Shown in pieces: positions 36,170-47,384 of a stretch of 64,000 bases of DNA (position 1 is the first letter of the stretch; every line of letters begins with the position of its first letter). Under the pieces are notes generated by a model. That model was not told the DNA's origin, searched no databases, and was given only the letters and a program-made list of their open reading frames with translations. A program made the translations under genes and the position numbers. Source of the DNA: Adineta vaga (Eukaryota > Rotifera); contig CP075492.1 in NCBI GenBank assembly GCA_021613535.1, forward strand, positions 11,966,001-12,030,000, read 5' to 3'.

Positions 36170-38734
36170 ATGTTCAATCCACAGTGTGAGATAACATTAG
36201 TTTCTCAATTACTTGATTCAATTGATGGACATTTAAAATTGATTCATTTACCAATGAAACAAAACGATTCCTCTCAAGATGAAGAGGATGGAGAAGAAGA
36301 ACTTTGGTTAAGTGGTCATCGATCCATTTTTTCATCTTATGAAAGTCATTGTCGACAAACAATACCTTCGCTTCGTGATAGTCAATATGAAGATTTTCAT
36401 TGGGATTTATATGGTAATGAAGATTATCATCGTCTTGCCTTTGAATATGGACAAAAAAATCGTTCGTCACCAACACATTTATCTGAATGGTCAATGCAAT
36501 TTGATTCGGATAATATAGATGATGAAAATGATGATGGAATATCATCTTCAAATCGACAGCAAACATCCTGGCAAGCAATTAAAACAAAATCTATTGATTT
36601 AAGTTGTTCATCAACAACAACAAATGCAAGTACATCAGATAGTGGATCGTATTCACCAAATCCTTTAACTTTGTATCATTTATTTCGATGTAAAAAATCT
36701 CAACAACATCCGTGCCGTTTATATCAAAATTTTAGTGATAAAAGTTTATGTGATTCTTTAACATCTTCCTCGTCCTCATCTTCAATTTCTCATCATATTC
36801 CAAAATTAAAAAGTCCAACAACAATATCTCAACTAAATCTAATTAATTCTAAACAAGACTCGAAAACTAATGTTGATCAATGTCAACAGACATCTCTTAT
36901 GCTTTGTCAAACGAAGAAATCTTCGATTACTCATTCAAAAAGTCCTGATCGTTTATTAAATCATCCTTCTAGTCAATCATCTTTCATATCTGATTATACT
37001 CTACCGGATCTTGATTTCCTAACATATTATGCAAAAGAAAATCCGCCAAAATTTTCCACACATTCTCATCATACACAACATTCTTCTCTACCGATGAATA
37101 AACCATTCTTTGAACTATTAACACATCAAAATAAATCGCAACGTACGATATTCTATTGTCATATTCCATTATCAACTCGTCATTTATCATTTTCAAAAGA
37201 AAAATTTATCAAACCTAATCCAACAACGATATCCGTATGTTCAAGTACATCCAGTAGTGGTTATTTTAGTAATTGTTCAACAAATCATACACGTCCTATT
37301 CAAACACCATTAGTTTCATATCCATTAAAATCATGTTTAAAACGTACTAAAACAGAAGATTCGACGAAAGCAAATGTTCTCGCTGTTGGTATTGTGGGCG
37401 ATGTATTTACATTGACAAATGGACGAATGTATAACAATAAAACGAATAGTTCGGAACATCGACGTTATTCAGCACCGTCTACTTCATCACAACAAGAACA
37501 AGAACAACAACAACAGTCATTGCCATTGTCAACAAAGTCAAAGACTTGTAATCCATCAGAACATGATCTTGGAACGAAGAAAAGTGTCAGTTTTTGTGAT
37601 GAGATTACTCGAAGATTAATAACACCATCGACAAGTCCAAAATTTCTATATCAAGGTATAAAAGTCAATCCTTTCACTAGCATTTCTTTGATTGTATATA
37701 TTTTCTAGATATTTGTGATTTATTACCACGCGAAAATCTAACCGATAGTCCACCGAGTGAATTTAATCTATCCGATAATGATGATAATGATAAAGATGAA
37801 GATGAAGATAGTCTAGTACATTTTATTACTAATACATCCGAAGATATAATTAAACCATTACCAATTAAAAATGGAAGTGAGAAACATTTGATCGATGCAT
37901 TTGCTCATACAATTCTTCGTATATTAGAAATTAAATGTAACGATCCAAAAGTAATATTTTCTCTAAAATTTTAATTTCGATAAAAACAAAAACGATCTGT
38001 TTTTTTTCCTTCTTCAAGGCTTATTATCTCAATAATCAAACAAATCCTGAATTAGATCGAATACTTCGTCTAGACTTTTGTCCTTTAATACGTGCAGTAC
38101 TCGAAGACGGTTTACGACAACATTCAGGTTCGTTATTTTCACGTAAAGTTAATCTCTGGCGTTTAATTGATTTAACAACACCGTCAACCAGTCGATTTAA
38201 TGAAGCAAAAATGAAAGTACAAATTGAATCGTCAGCAAATACAGATTGGGTTGAAAAATTTAATTCATTTATCTATCAATTACTAAAGTAAAATCAACGA
38301 AATTCTCTTTCTCATAAAACTTTCATTTTATTTCTTCGCTTTTCTATAGTCTTCATGAACTTGCTGCATGGTTAACAGATTTTGTTTTTCATCGTACATT
38401 ATTGAAAACTTATTATGAATCATGGGCATTTGTACTTGTGAATATGAATAATGATTTATTTGAATGTATTACAAATCAGGTGGAAAAATTATCACCATTA
38501 TCATTTCGATTAAAATACACGAATTTATCGAATTCAAGAATTGTTTTAACAAATCAAAAGATATCAACGTCAATCTTACCGAAAAAATTTAATGTTCGAA
38601 CATGGTTACGTGATCGAAAAACTCAAGTAAAAATATCACCAAGAGATGCATTGATTTCTTCGAGATTATCAACTATTCCTCAACGACAGAAATCCAATTC
38701 AATTCCAATTACCAACCAACATGCAAAAATTTGA
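36170..38734 (+). CDS. RUN-domain protein, RUSC1/2-like
   Basis: Probable adaptor in vesicle or neurite trafficking. Exon 1 (36170 to about 37653) encodes 490-odd residues, mostly Ser/His/Gln-rich and disordered, with a PP1-docking-like KKSVSF (near 37577) and acidic patches. The later exons hold a RUN domain (about 38090-38510): LIRAVLEDGLRQHSG, NLWRLIDLTTPST, WVEKFNSFIYQLLNLHELAAWL and KLSPLSFRLKY, in the order found in RUSC1/2. The C-terminus ends at 38734 about 70 residues after the RUN domain, so the SH3 domain that closes vertebrate RUSC proteins is missing. No later exon with an SH3 motif is visible before the tRNA. Confidence 0.75.
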
Positions 38735-39119
38735 TATTATGCAAGAATTGCACTCTAAATGCTGAGATATTTCTTCAATAGTTGTTTTTTATATTTGTAT
38801 GCGTGTATTTATTTATCTTTACCTAGCTGACCTTTTTTAATGAGCTATTTGCTCAGTTCTAATGAAAAATAAATATCGATATATAAAGAAATAGAAACAC
38901 ATCGTTTCTTTTTTCTGAACAGTCGATTGCACTAGTAAACGTGAAAAATGGATTGATATGTTTCAACTGCAAAGAAAATGTCACAACAAAAGTAGGTATA
39001 TTTTGCGTTCGAATTTGTTATTCTGTTGTGCACTGTACTTGAAAAAAACGACAAATCTTTGATTCCAGGAGATTTTTGTGGTTCATGATATAGAGTGATA
39101 TCATGGTACAGAGAAATAT
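38735..39119. other. 3' UTR and spacer before tRNA-Pro
   Basis: AATAAA-type hexamer near 38866-38872 for the RUN-domain gene. No exon seen. Confidence 0.5.
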
Positions 39120-39191
39120 GGCTTGGTGGTCTAGTGGTATGATTCTCGCTTAGGGTGCGAGAGGTCCCGGGTTCAATCCCCGGCCAAGCCC
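39120..39191 (+). tRNA. tRNA-Pro (AGG)
   Basis: A 72-nt cloverleaf without intron. The acceptor stem GGCTTGG pairs with CCAAGCC. The A box is TGGTCTAGTGGT. The anticodon stem CTCGC/GCGAG encloses loop TTAGGGT, giving anticodon AGG. The B box GGTTCAATCCC fits the GGTTCRANNCC consensus, and the discriminator base is C. A T run at about 39201-39206 would end Pol III transcription. All features are intact. Confidence 0.97.
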
Positions 39192-39657
39192 GGTTACTTT
39201 CTTTTTTGAATGTATTCATATCTTGAGATTGTTTTGCCTAACATATTTTCGTCCCATTAATAATATTTATGCGTTAAAAACAAGTTTGTTTTGGATATAA
39301 ACAACAACAACAACAGCAATCTCCAACGGAGGAAAGTTTTTATATTTTTCTTCCTAAATGATTTAAATGCTCTTCAATAATTCTTTTCTTTTTTCTTTCA
39401 TTCTTTTCTCTTGTTCGTTCTTTTCGTTTTCTTTCCTAATTGAGTTCGTTCTCTGAACAAGACGCGAAACAAAAAAAAAGAAAAAGAAATGAAGTGAGAA
39501 TGAGAGAGAAAGTTATTTTAATTTTTCTCGCTTGTGACGAAATACTTACAAAGATGTATTTGTTATGGTAGCAGTAAAAAAAAGAGCGAAAAGGCGTCAC
39601 ATCTACGCACATACACATGGAGATTTGAATAACTTATAAGAGTGTATCGAAGGTAAA
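39192..39657. other. spacer and KIF12 upstream promoter
   Basis: Includes the tRNA terminator T run and CAA-repeat and pyrimidine stretches (39300-39500). No gene seen. Confidence 0.5.
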
Positions 39658-42600
39658 ATGTCGATTTCCTCGCAACAAGCTGCCAGTCAGCATCGCAATC
39701 CACAATTAGTAGCACAAACGGATGAATATGATGAATATGTTTATTATCCATATTATGAAAAATCAGTACCCGGTGGTGGTTATGAATATGTTCCTGAGCT
39801 TGAAGAAGTGGTAGAATATGAAGAAGAACCCGTTGAATATGTTGTAGAACGTGTACAACAACCGACTGTTGTACAGAAGACGTAAGTGTAAACTGATAGT
39901 TGATACTAGTCTTAATATCAGAAGTGAACGAAAAGACATTTGAATGTTTTTTTTATGCGTAATTGTGAGATCTTTTGCGATGTTTAAAAAATGAACGTAC
40001 ATTGATTGATTAGCAACACATGTATTTGAAGAAACAACAACGATGTTGTTATTGTTGTCGTGAATTAACTTACAGTTCATTGCCTTAGGGCACTTCAAAC
40101 TTTCCTGTGAAAAAACAATGTTAAAATCTACTAAAAGCAGTATTTCATTTCATTTTTCTCCTTTGTATTTCTTTCATTATAGAAATTATCTAGACGACTT
40201 TTCTTCTAGTGAGAAGTCAACTTAAATCAATCTAGTTTTTGTTTTATTTTTTAACTTGAATAAGATCATGAAAAAAAATGTATTTCTTAGATAGAAAGTC
40301 GAATAATACCTTCTTTCTTTTTCTTTATTACGGATGAATTTCTCGGAGAAAAAATACATTTTGAAAAATAACTTTCTTTTCCTACTCACAATCATTTCCG
40401 AGAGAAGAAAACTAATAGAAAATGTCCAATCAACCAGTTAAATCGTATTCCATCGGAGCACATCCATTGTTTTCGTCGCGTTTTGATACACATTGTGTTG
40501 AGATACCAAAAAATCGTAACGATATCCATATAGTTGTAACTGAACCAACTCTACTAGTCGAAAATGAAACGTTATTAACACAAAGAAAACAACCTGCTAC
40601 AATTCAAATGATTGAAAATTCACGAACTAATGATATGATAAGTAATCGGACTGATCACAATAATGCATCAGTTAATGATTCAGTATTTACTCAAGCTAGT
40701 TTTGCAAGTAGTGATAGGTATATAATAAGACAATAGGAAACATTTTTCATATGAAAGATTTTCTTGTTTATTTCTTTGTTATTGATTTTTTTTTCGTATC
40801 GTTTAGTACTGTTCACAATGAAATACCACATTATGCCGGTTCGGATAAAGATCGTGTACGTGTTGTTGTTCGGTATGTACTTATTTTCAATCAGTTTCAT
40901 TGAATATCAACTTTTTCTTCTATATTCAGTGTACGACCGATGAGTGAACGAGAATATAACGATTCGAGAAAACCACAAAAAGTTTTACATTGTGTCAATG
41001 AAAATTCTATTATCGTATGTTTTATGATTTTATTTTCATATGCAAAACGAATTTTTTCTTAAATCAACTAGTTTGATGGAGGACAACATAGTCGTCGATT
41101 TACATTCGATAGTGTTTTCAATGAAGTATCAGCACAAGATGAAGTATTTCAATATTGTGGTATTAAACGTTTAGTTGATATGGCAATTGACGGGTAAGAG
41201 AAATTTCTCATGATAAATTTATACAAAATCGAATATTCTTAGATACATCGCTACTTGTTTTGCATATGGACAAACTGGTAGCGGAAAAACACATACGATG
41301 ATTGGTGCACAAGGTGCTTCTATTGTATGTTTTGATCATTGATTTTTATGATGTTCTATAATTAATCATACTAGTTTCGTATGGATGATCAATATCGCGT
41401 GGAACATCTTGGTATAGTACCACGTTCAATAAATTATCTTTTTCAACGATTACGTGATAAAACAATGCAGACAAATTCTCCATATTATATTCGTGTTTCG
41501 TATTGTGAAATATATAATGAACAAGTAGAGACAAAGATATATTCGAGATTTTTCAAATATATTGATAATAATTTAGATACGTGATTTAATTCGTCCAGCA
41601 AATCCAGATACTTTACAAGTTCGCGGTTCAATTGAAGATGGCTTTTATGTGGAAAATCTTTACCAAACATATATTGAAACTATAGATGAATTATTAACTA
41701 TATTAGAAGAAGGTTGAAATGAGAAAATATGTCGAAGAATATACATGTTGATTGTATCTTTAGGAGAATTAAATCGAGCAATGGCTTCACATAAGCTGAA
41801 TGATACATCATCACGTAGTCATGCACTATTATCCATACAAATTGAACAAGATATACAAGAATCAGCTGATCCAAATGAACAAATGACACGACAAGGAAAA
41901 TTAATTTTCGTTGATTTAGCTGGTAAATATCATTGTTAGATGTATATTGATACAATTTCTTCGAGCTCTTTCTTTTTTCAGGTAGTGAAAAAGTGAAAAT
42001 GAGTCATTCCAAAGGTAAACAACTCGTTGAAACAAATAATATCAATAAAAGTTTACTTACACTTGGTAAGTTGTTTGAATAAATTCTATTCCTTATTAAA
42101 ATTTATGGATCTTTCTAGGTACATGTATATCTGCATTAAGTGATCCAAATAAACGTGCTGGTCATGTACCTTATCGAGAATCGAAATTAACTCGACTTTT
42201 AGCCGAAAGTTTAGGTGGACATGGTATTACATTAATGGTATATCTATTCTTATTAATAGAACAATAAAATTTGATTTCAAGAATTATTCTATTTAGATAG
42301 CATGTATTTCTCCATCAAGAGTATGTGAAAATGAAAGTATGAATACATTACGTTACGCAAATCGTGCTAAAAATATTGAAAATGAACCGATTGTTAAAAC
42401 TGATTCGAAACAAAATGTTATTACACGTTTAAAACTTGAAGTTCGTAAACTAAAAGATGAAAATTATGAGTTAAAGAAAAAATTAGGTGGAAAAAATTCG
42501 GCGACTACTTTACCTCGTCTTCGACCTCGAAACTATGATTCAGGTAAATCATTCTCATACAAAATTCATTCATTCTTTCGAATTCTTTTAGGTTCACAAA

Positions 42601-43005
42601 CATCCATACGTTCGGGAGCAAGTAGTGACCTAAACGATCGACAAGATACTCAGTAAATTCCATTGAAATTTTTGTTTCTAAACGATTGTTTTTTTCTTTC
42701 ATTGAATAGAGGTCGAATAAATGGTATGTCTTCTCAAAAGATTCGAAGTCATCATGAAACTTTAACACGTGAAAATGAAAAACTTGTCCGACAATTATAT
42801 CAACGCGATAGAGAACAAGGTCAATCGAATGGAAAACGTGTTATTCTTGTTGAAGAAGATGAACCTGTAGAAGAAGTAAAACATTCTATAATTGAGAGAT
42901 TTCTTCATACAATCTAATCATTAGGTACATCCAACAAGCAATCGTCAAGTTGTCAGAACTCATAGAACTGAACCTGATGAAGAATTGTTCGTATTCAAAC
43001 GATAA
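39658..43005 (+). CDS. KIF12: kinesin-12 family motor, KIF12-like, with two possible first exons
   Basis: Plus-end microtubule motor; the motor-domain similarity is to KIF12 rather than KIF15. Shared exons from 40807 give [14 protein letters not shown], the P-loop [14 protein letters not shown] (near 41265-41305), [42 protein letters not shown] and [12 protein letters not shown], then a coiled-coil stretch ([19 protein letters not shown]) and a low-complexity tail. Two exons can open the gene: 39658-39881, acidic and tyrosine-rich ([13 protein letters not shown]), or 40422-40717. Both end in phase 2 at GT donors and fit the 40807 acceptor. I read the C-terminus as ending FVFKR at 43005; an alternative open exon runs 43036-43153 but I could not find a fitting donor. 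Confidence 0.88.
40422..40717 (+). other. KIF12: alternative first coding exon of KIF12
   Basis: ATG at 40422 followed by 296 nt ending in phase 2 before GTATAT. It encodes a polar N-terminus ([20 protein letters not shown]). It is mutually exclusive with the exon at 39658-39881, since no in-frame acceptor precedes it. Confidence 0.55.
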
Positions 43006-44006
43006 TACGTTGTTCACTTTTCTTTTATATTGTAGACTAGAACTAGTACGTCGTCCATCGTATTTAACAAGATATCGAACTGTTCGTAACAGGCATCCAG
43101 ATTCAGAATCACCACAACGACGTACAACAACTATTGTACGACGAGCAACATAAATACTTTGATGATAAGGTAATAAAACTAGTGGATCAAACAAATTTGA
43201 AGAAAATAAAGAATAAAAATACAACACTCTAAGCGCTTTTAAAAGATCTAGCAAAGATATCATAACTATAAATAAGAAACCCGAAACGAATATCTCTCTT
43301 GTTCTGTCTGAAGTTCTTTTTTTTTGTTAATATTTGCGAATTTTATCGCTTACTATCAAATAAATGATCAAATTTCTTATTATTTACTAATTATTCTTAT
43401 CATACATCAATATATGACATATCATTCACACGTAATCTCATGTGACATTTATTCATCGAATGACCTCGTATTCACACTATCTAAATGTATTAAAGTATAT
43501 TATTCTTTTACTCTTTTTAGTTCGACGATACTTTTCTGCGACTGATCAAATCATCCCAAGTATCAGTCATTATATATATACATAATTTGTTCCAAAACGA
43601 ATTGTGTGCGTTGTCTCTTTCGTCTGTTTCTTTTTCTCTTCGATTCTCCTTTTTTTCATATATTTGCATCAATAAAACAAATTCATGAGATTCATCGTAT
43701 GTTCAATGTATCTATCATTAAATGTTTGCCCTTTTAACGAACATTATGATGCCAATGATCCATCTTTGAATCGAAAGCAACATTCATATCATATGCATAC
43801 TATACAACTGATAGTTCATTCGATTTGAGATTAATGATTTAACTTTTTCACACTTATCAGTGAATATTTAGATTCACTTGCTGATCACTATTGCCAATCG
43901 GTCGTTTCTTTTGAGGATATTGGATGAATATAGAAGAAAAGTTTATATCTATTTATTATTTGTTAGAATGAAACATATAAACAAAGGAAAAACAACAACA
44001 TCTTTC
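43006..44006. other. convergent intergenic region
   Basis: Contains the possible terminal KIF12 exon (43036-43153, stop at 43153; the frame starts LELVRRPSYLTRY) and then AT-rich DNA with a short TA repeat near 43571-43582. Nothing else recognised. Confidence 0.4.
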
Positions 44007-45211
44007 TTAAGAACTTTGTGATGTTAATGGTAAAGTGTAATATGGTGTATTGATAGAAAAATGATTTGGTTGAGTATAATGAAAAGCAGGAAAAAAAGAA
44101 GAGTAATTATTATGATTATTCATAGTTGAATGTTCATATGTATAAGGTACATTCATAATTGATTCAAATTGTTGTGGATGATAATATGTCCATGCTTGTG
44201 ATGGTTCAAGTTTGCATAGAGATTCAAATGATGAAGTATCATGTTTGATACTCGTAGTATAAGATGATGTAGATAGAACAGGTGCTGGTGAGTTTGAATT
44301 GCTATATTCAATCGTTTTTTCTTCAGTATCATTGAATGGTTGCGATAATGGTCCGATTTTATTGCGCAGGATTCGTGAAATTGAAGAAACAGATGGTAAA
44401 TTGGATCTATCACAAACATGATCTGCTAATAATTTGTCCCGAATTTCCCAAGCAAACATTCCAGGATCTTTTAATCTATAATCACGTATACGACTAACAA
44501 CAAAAGGTGTTGTTACACGTGGTTTACTTCCACCAATGACACCTGGTGATACAGAACCTTTAGGACGAAAAAAATATCTTGATATAAAGAAAAGCAATAA
44601 TCTGATTTGGAATATCTACCTGTTTCATGATAACGAGTAAGAATTTTACTAACACAGCCATGAGAAACTTTTAGACGACGACTAATTTCACATGGTCGTA
44701 TTCCTGAATTTGCCATTTCGATAATTTGTAAACGCATCGGAGCTGGTAATGGTCGTCCATTAACAAAAACGCCACCAAGTTGATTAACTTCACCATAATT
44801 TTGATTTAAATTTGTATCATCATATGAATAATCAACTGAAAACAGAAAACAACATGTTAAAATTCTCAACATCTATCACATACATACATAATGAGAACAA
44901 TTTATTTAGCAAGATTGTTTATATCTACAAAATTTGAGCATCTATCATCTTCTCGCCTGATGACACTGTTTCCTTCGAAGTGAGTAAATAACAGCAAGAA
45001 TATCGATTATTATGATTAATGATAATGTTTATTTAGAAGAGCAGGCAGGTGATAATTGTTTCTATAGATAATGACTGAAGTCAAAAACTAACTGATCCAA
45101 TAAAACATGTATATCGAAAATCAATACTCTTGTATCATTAGGATTGAAAACATGAAATGAGATTTTCGTTCGTCCTCTCCATTAATTGTAGTCGATTAAT
45201 TACATACCCAT
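44007..45211 (-). CDS. paired-box transcription factor PAX1/9
   Basis: DNA-binding developmental regulator, nuclear. The first exon ends just after the ATG: start at 45211, G at 45208, then donor GTATGT. An intron of about 370 nt leads to exon 2 near 44837. The paired domain begins [17 protein letters not shown] and contains [34 protein letters not shown] and [30 protein letters not shown], matching PAX1/9 (Pox meso) better than PAX2/5/8 or 3/7. No octapeptide HSIDGILG and no homeodomain follow; lack of a homeodomain is normal for PAX1/9. The C-terminal part is Ser/Tyr/Pro-rich and ends at 44007. The first intron may carry regulatory sites. Confidence 0.93.
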
Positions 45212-46002
45212 TTTGTTGGTAAAAGTAAGAGATAGTTGTTAGACAGATTCGATCTGATTTCGTTCGCTCGTATTGTTTCTTCTCTAAGAGAGAAAGGCAG
45301 AAAGAAATGATTATCTCTTTCTCTTCTTCTTCTTTCGTTTCGATCTACTTTTCTGTATCTGACTCAGCCAATAAACTTTCAGATAACGAAAATAATCATA
45401 CACCAATCGATTATTAGAGCGAGATATTCCACTGATACAAAAATATTAAAATACACTCTAACTATATCGTGATAAATAGAAAAGTAATATAGTGAGATAG
45501 TATATCGAAACAATATTATTAGATTTGCTTGTCAATCACACGTATCGTACTTCATTAGTAAGTATTTATGAAGAGTCAGTTCATTGCTTTATATGATACT
45601 CTTGAAAAACAATTTTGTTTTATCATGAATCTTTTGATCTTAATTATTGATCAGGTATTTTCGTACATATTTTATTTTTAATACGAATGTCAAAATAACA
45701 CTTGTTCATTTTTCGTCTAATGATAAATGTGTTGTAAAGAAGACACGTGTTGAAAACATCAATGTATTAATCAAGGAAAGATGAGCGGCTTTGATTTCAG
45801 TATCTTTTGTTCTTCTTCATGTATACCGACTCTGTTGATGAATTCAAATCGGTTAAATACCTAGAGACCTATTCAAATGTTGATTACGAATGCTTTATTT
45901 GTTGTCTAGTAAACACATTTATTTCTTCTTTTTCTCAACAAACAACAATTCGATATTACAACAAAAAAGAAAAACATAACGATAACAAATGAAATATTTG
46001 TT
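45212..46002. other. intergenic, PAX1/9 upstream region
   Basis: About 790 bp. A pyrimidine/purine-skewed run lies near 45275-45350. The plus-strand frame at 45807-45992 shows no family resemblance and is probably chance. Confidence 0.5.
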
Positions 46003-47301
46003 TTAACGATGATTAATTGCTTGAACAATCTTTAATTGTTCTTCACGATTTTTCTCTAATGAGCTTCTCAATTGTTTAGTTATATCAACAACAAGATGAT
46101 GTGCTATTGAGATACAATTTTGAATCTAAATTAAATTTCAAATTATATCAAATTTCCTAAATCAAAAATTATTTTCAACAAACTTGATCACGACTCAATG
46201 AAATTTCTCCAAGCATTGTTAATGTACTCAATTCTTTATGTTGATTCATACCAACAGCAAATAGACCTTCCATAACTTTTTCTTCAGCTTCACATGCATC
46301 AATTAACATATATTCTCTATAAAATACTTTCTATTCGGATGCCATTCATTGTTCCAAAACGGAAAAAGATAAACTTACCCATTTTCGAAAAGAGCAAAAC
46401 TAATGATAATCGGAAAATGTAGTATACGAATTGGTTGAGGAATTCGTTCATTTATCGGATGCTAAATGACGAAAAGTTAAAGCTATCAAATGAAAATTTC
46501 AATTCTTACCACATGAACATCTGTTCCAATTACTGTTACAGCTGGATAACTATTTCAAACACAGACGAATTTCTCTTATTAAAATAAAAAAACAAAGAAT
46601 TCTTACCGAAAATGAGCAAGAGCACATAGAGCAGCTAAATTCGCGCAATCAAGAATATTTCCATCATAATCTAATACATGTAAATTCACACTAATTTCCC
46701 AAACCTAAACTAAATAAAATGAAATTGTGCTCGACAAGATTCTCGACTTACATATTCATGAGCAAGAATACACAAGGATTCCATATCAACACAGCCTGAA
46801 TCTCGAATATTTTGCAATAATTGTCGACTCATTAATGTTGTCCATTGTGTTTGTCTGCAAAAGAAATAGATATTTGTCATTGAAATATTTCTTTCAAATT
46901 GAAAACGTTTATTCACCTTCCAGTTTCAAAATTAAACATCATTGTATGACTATTTTTTAATTGTAATCTTAATCGACCTTCATTCGATCGTGTTTCTTTT
47001 GGTTTAACAACTCGACAGGATGTTTGTGCTAATACTCTAGAAAATGATCCGAAATAAAGAAATAATGTTTCTTTAACTCACAAACTTCGTTAGACCGAGT
47101 GAAACGGTGACGGAACCATATTCTTCGCGAAAATCGATTTGAATTTCACGATTTATATATGGAAGTCGATGGTCAAGTCTCTAAAATGAATTATCAAGAA
47201 GTTCTTACTCTCTAGATAATCATTCTTTTCCTTACTTGACGATCTCGTAAACAACGAATAATGAAATTTTTCTCACATTTTCCAATTACTTTCGAAGCCA
47301 T
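46003..47301 (-). CDS. EXOSC9: exosome subunit EXOSC9 / Rrp45
   Basis: RNase PH-like core ring subunit of the RNA exosome, which processes and degrades RNA in nucleus and cytoplasm. The ATG at 47301 begins MASKVIGKCEKNFIIRCLRD, like human EXOSC9. Diagnostic blocks are RLDHRLPYINREIQI, GSVTVSLGLTKVLAQTSC, SGCVDMESLCILAHEYVWEI, VLDYDGNILDCANLAALCAL and LSTLTMLGEISLSRDQI. Exons are separated by short introns and the frame ends at 46003. The product is about 290 residues, lacking the acidic C-terminal tail of the vertebrate protein (about 440). It starts 83 bp after the ALG11 stop. Confidence 0.93.
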
Positions 47302-47302
47302 G

Positions 47303-47324
47303 CTAAAATCAAAAAAAAAGAAGA
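47303..47324 (-). promoter_or_regulatory. pyrimidine-AG acceptor 1 nt before EXOSC9 ATG
   Basis: On the minus strand the sequence runs through a T-rich tract to GATTTTAG, then C and the EXOSC9 ATG. The 83-bp gap after the ALG11 stop leaves no room for a promoter and 5' exon, so trans-splicing is the simplest reading. An AATAAA overlaps the ALG11 stop codon. Confidence 0.5.
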
Positions 47325-47384
47325 CAAATCTTAGATTTCACTCAGTTAATGGTTGTTTAATCACAGGAAAAAAAATGAAAGAAT

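Noticed and set aside
38932-39219. Minus-strand open frame with GIEPGTSRTLSENHTT
   Set aside because: It is the reverse translation of the tRNA-Pro gene, a familiar artefact of tRNA loci, not a protein.
44940-44985. CTGATGA...GAA motif, possible ribozyme
   Set aside because: The sequence between the core elements cannot form stem II.
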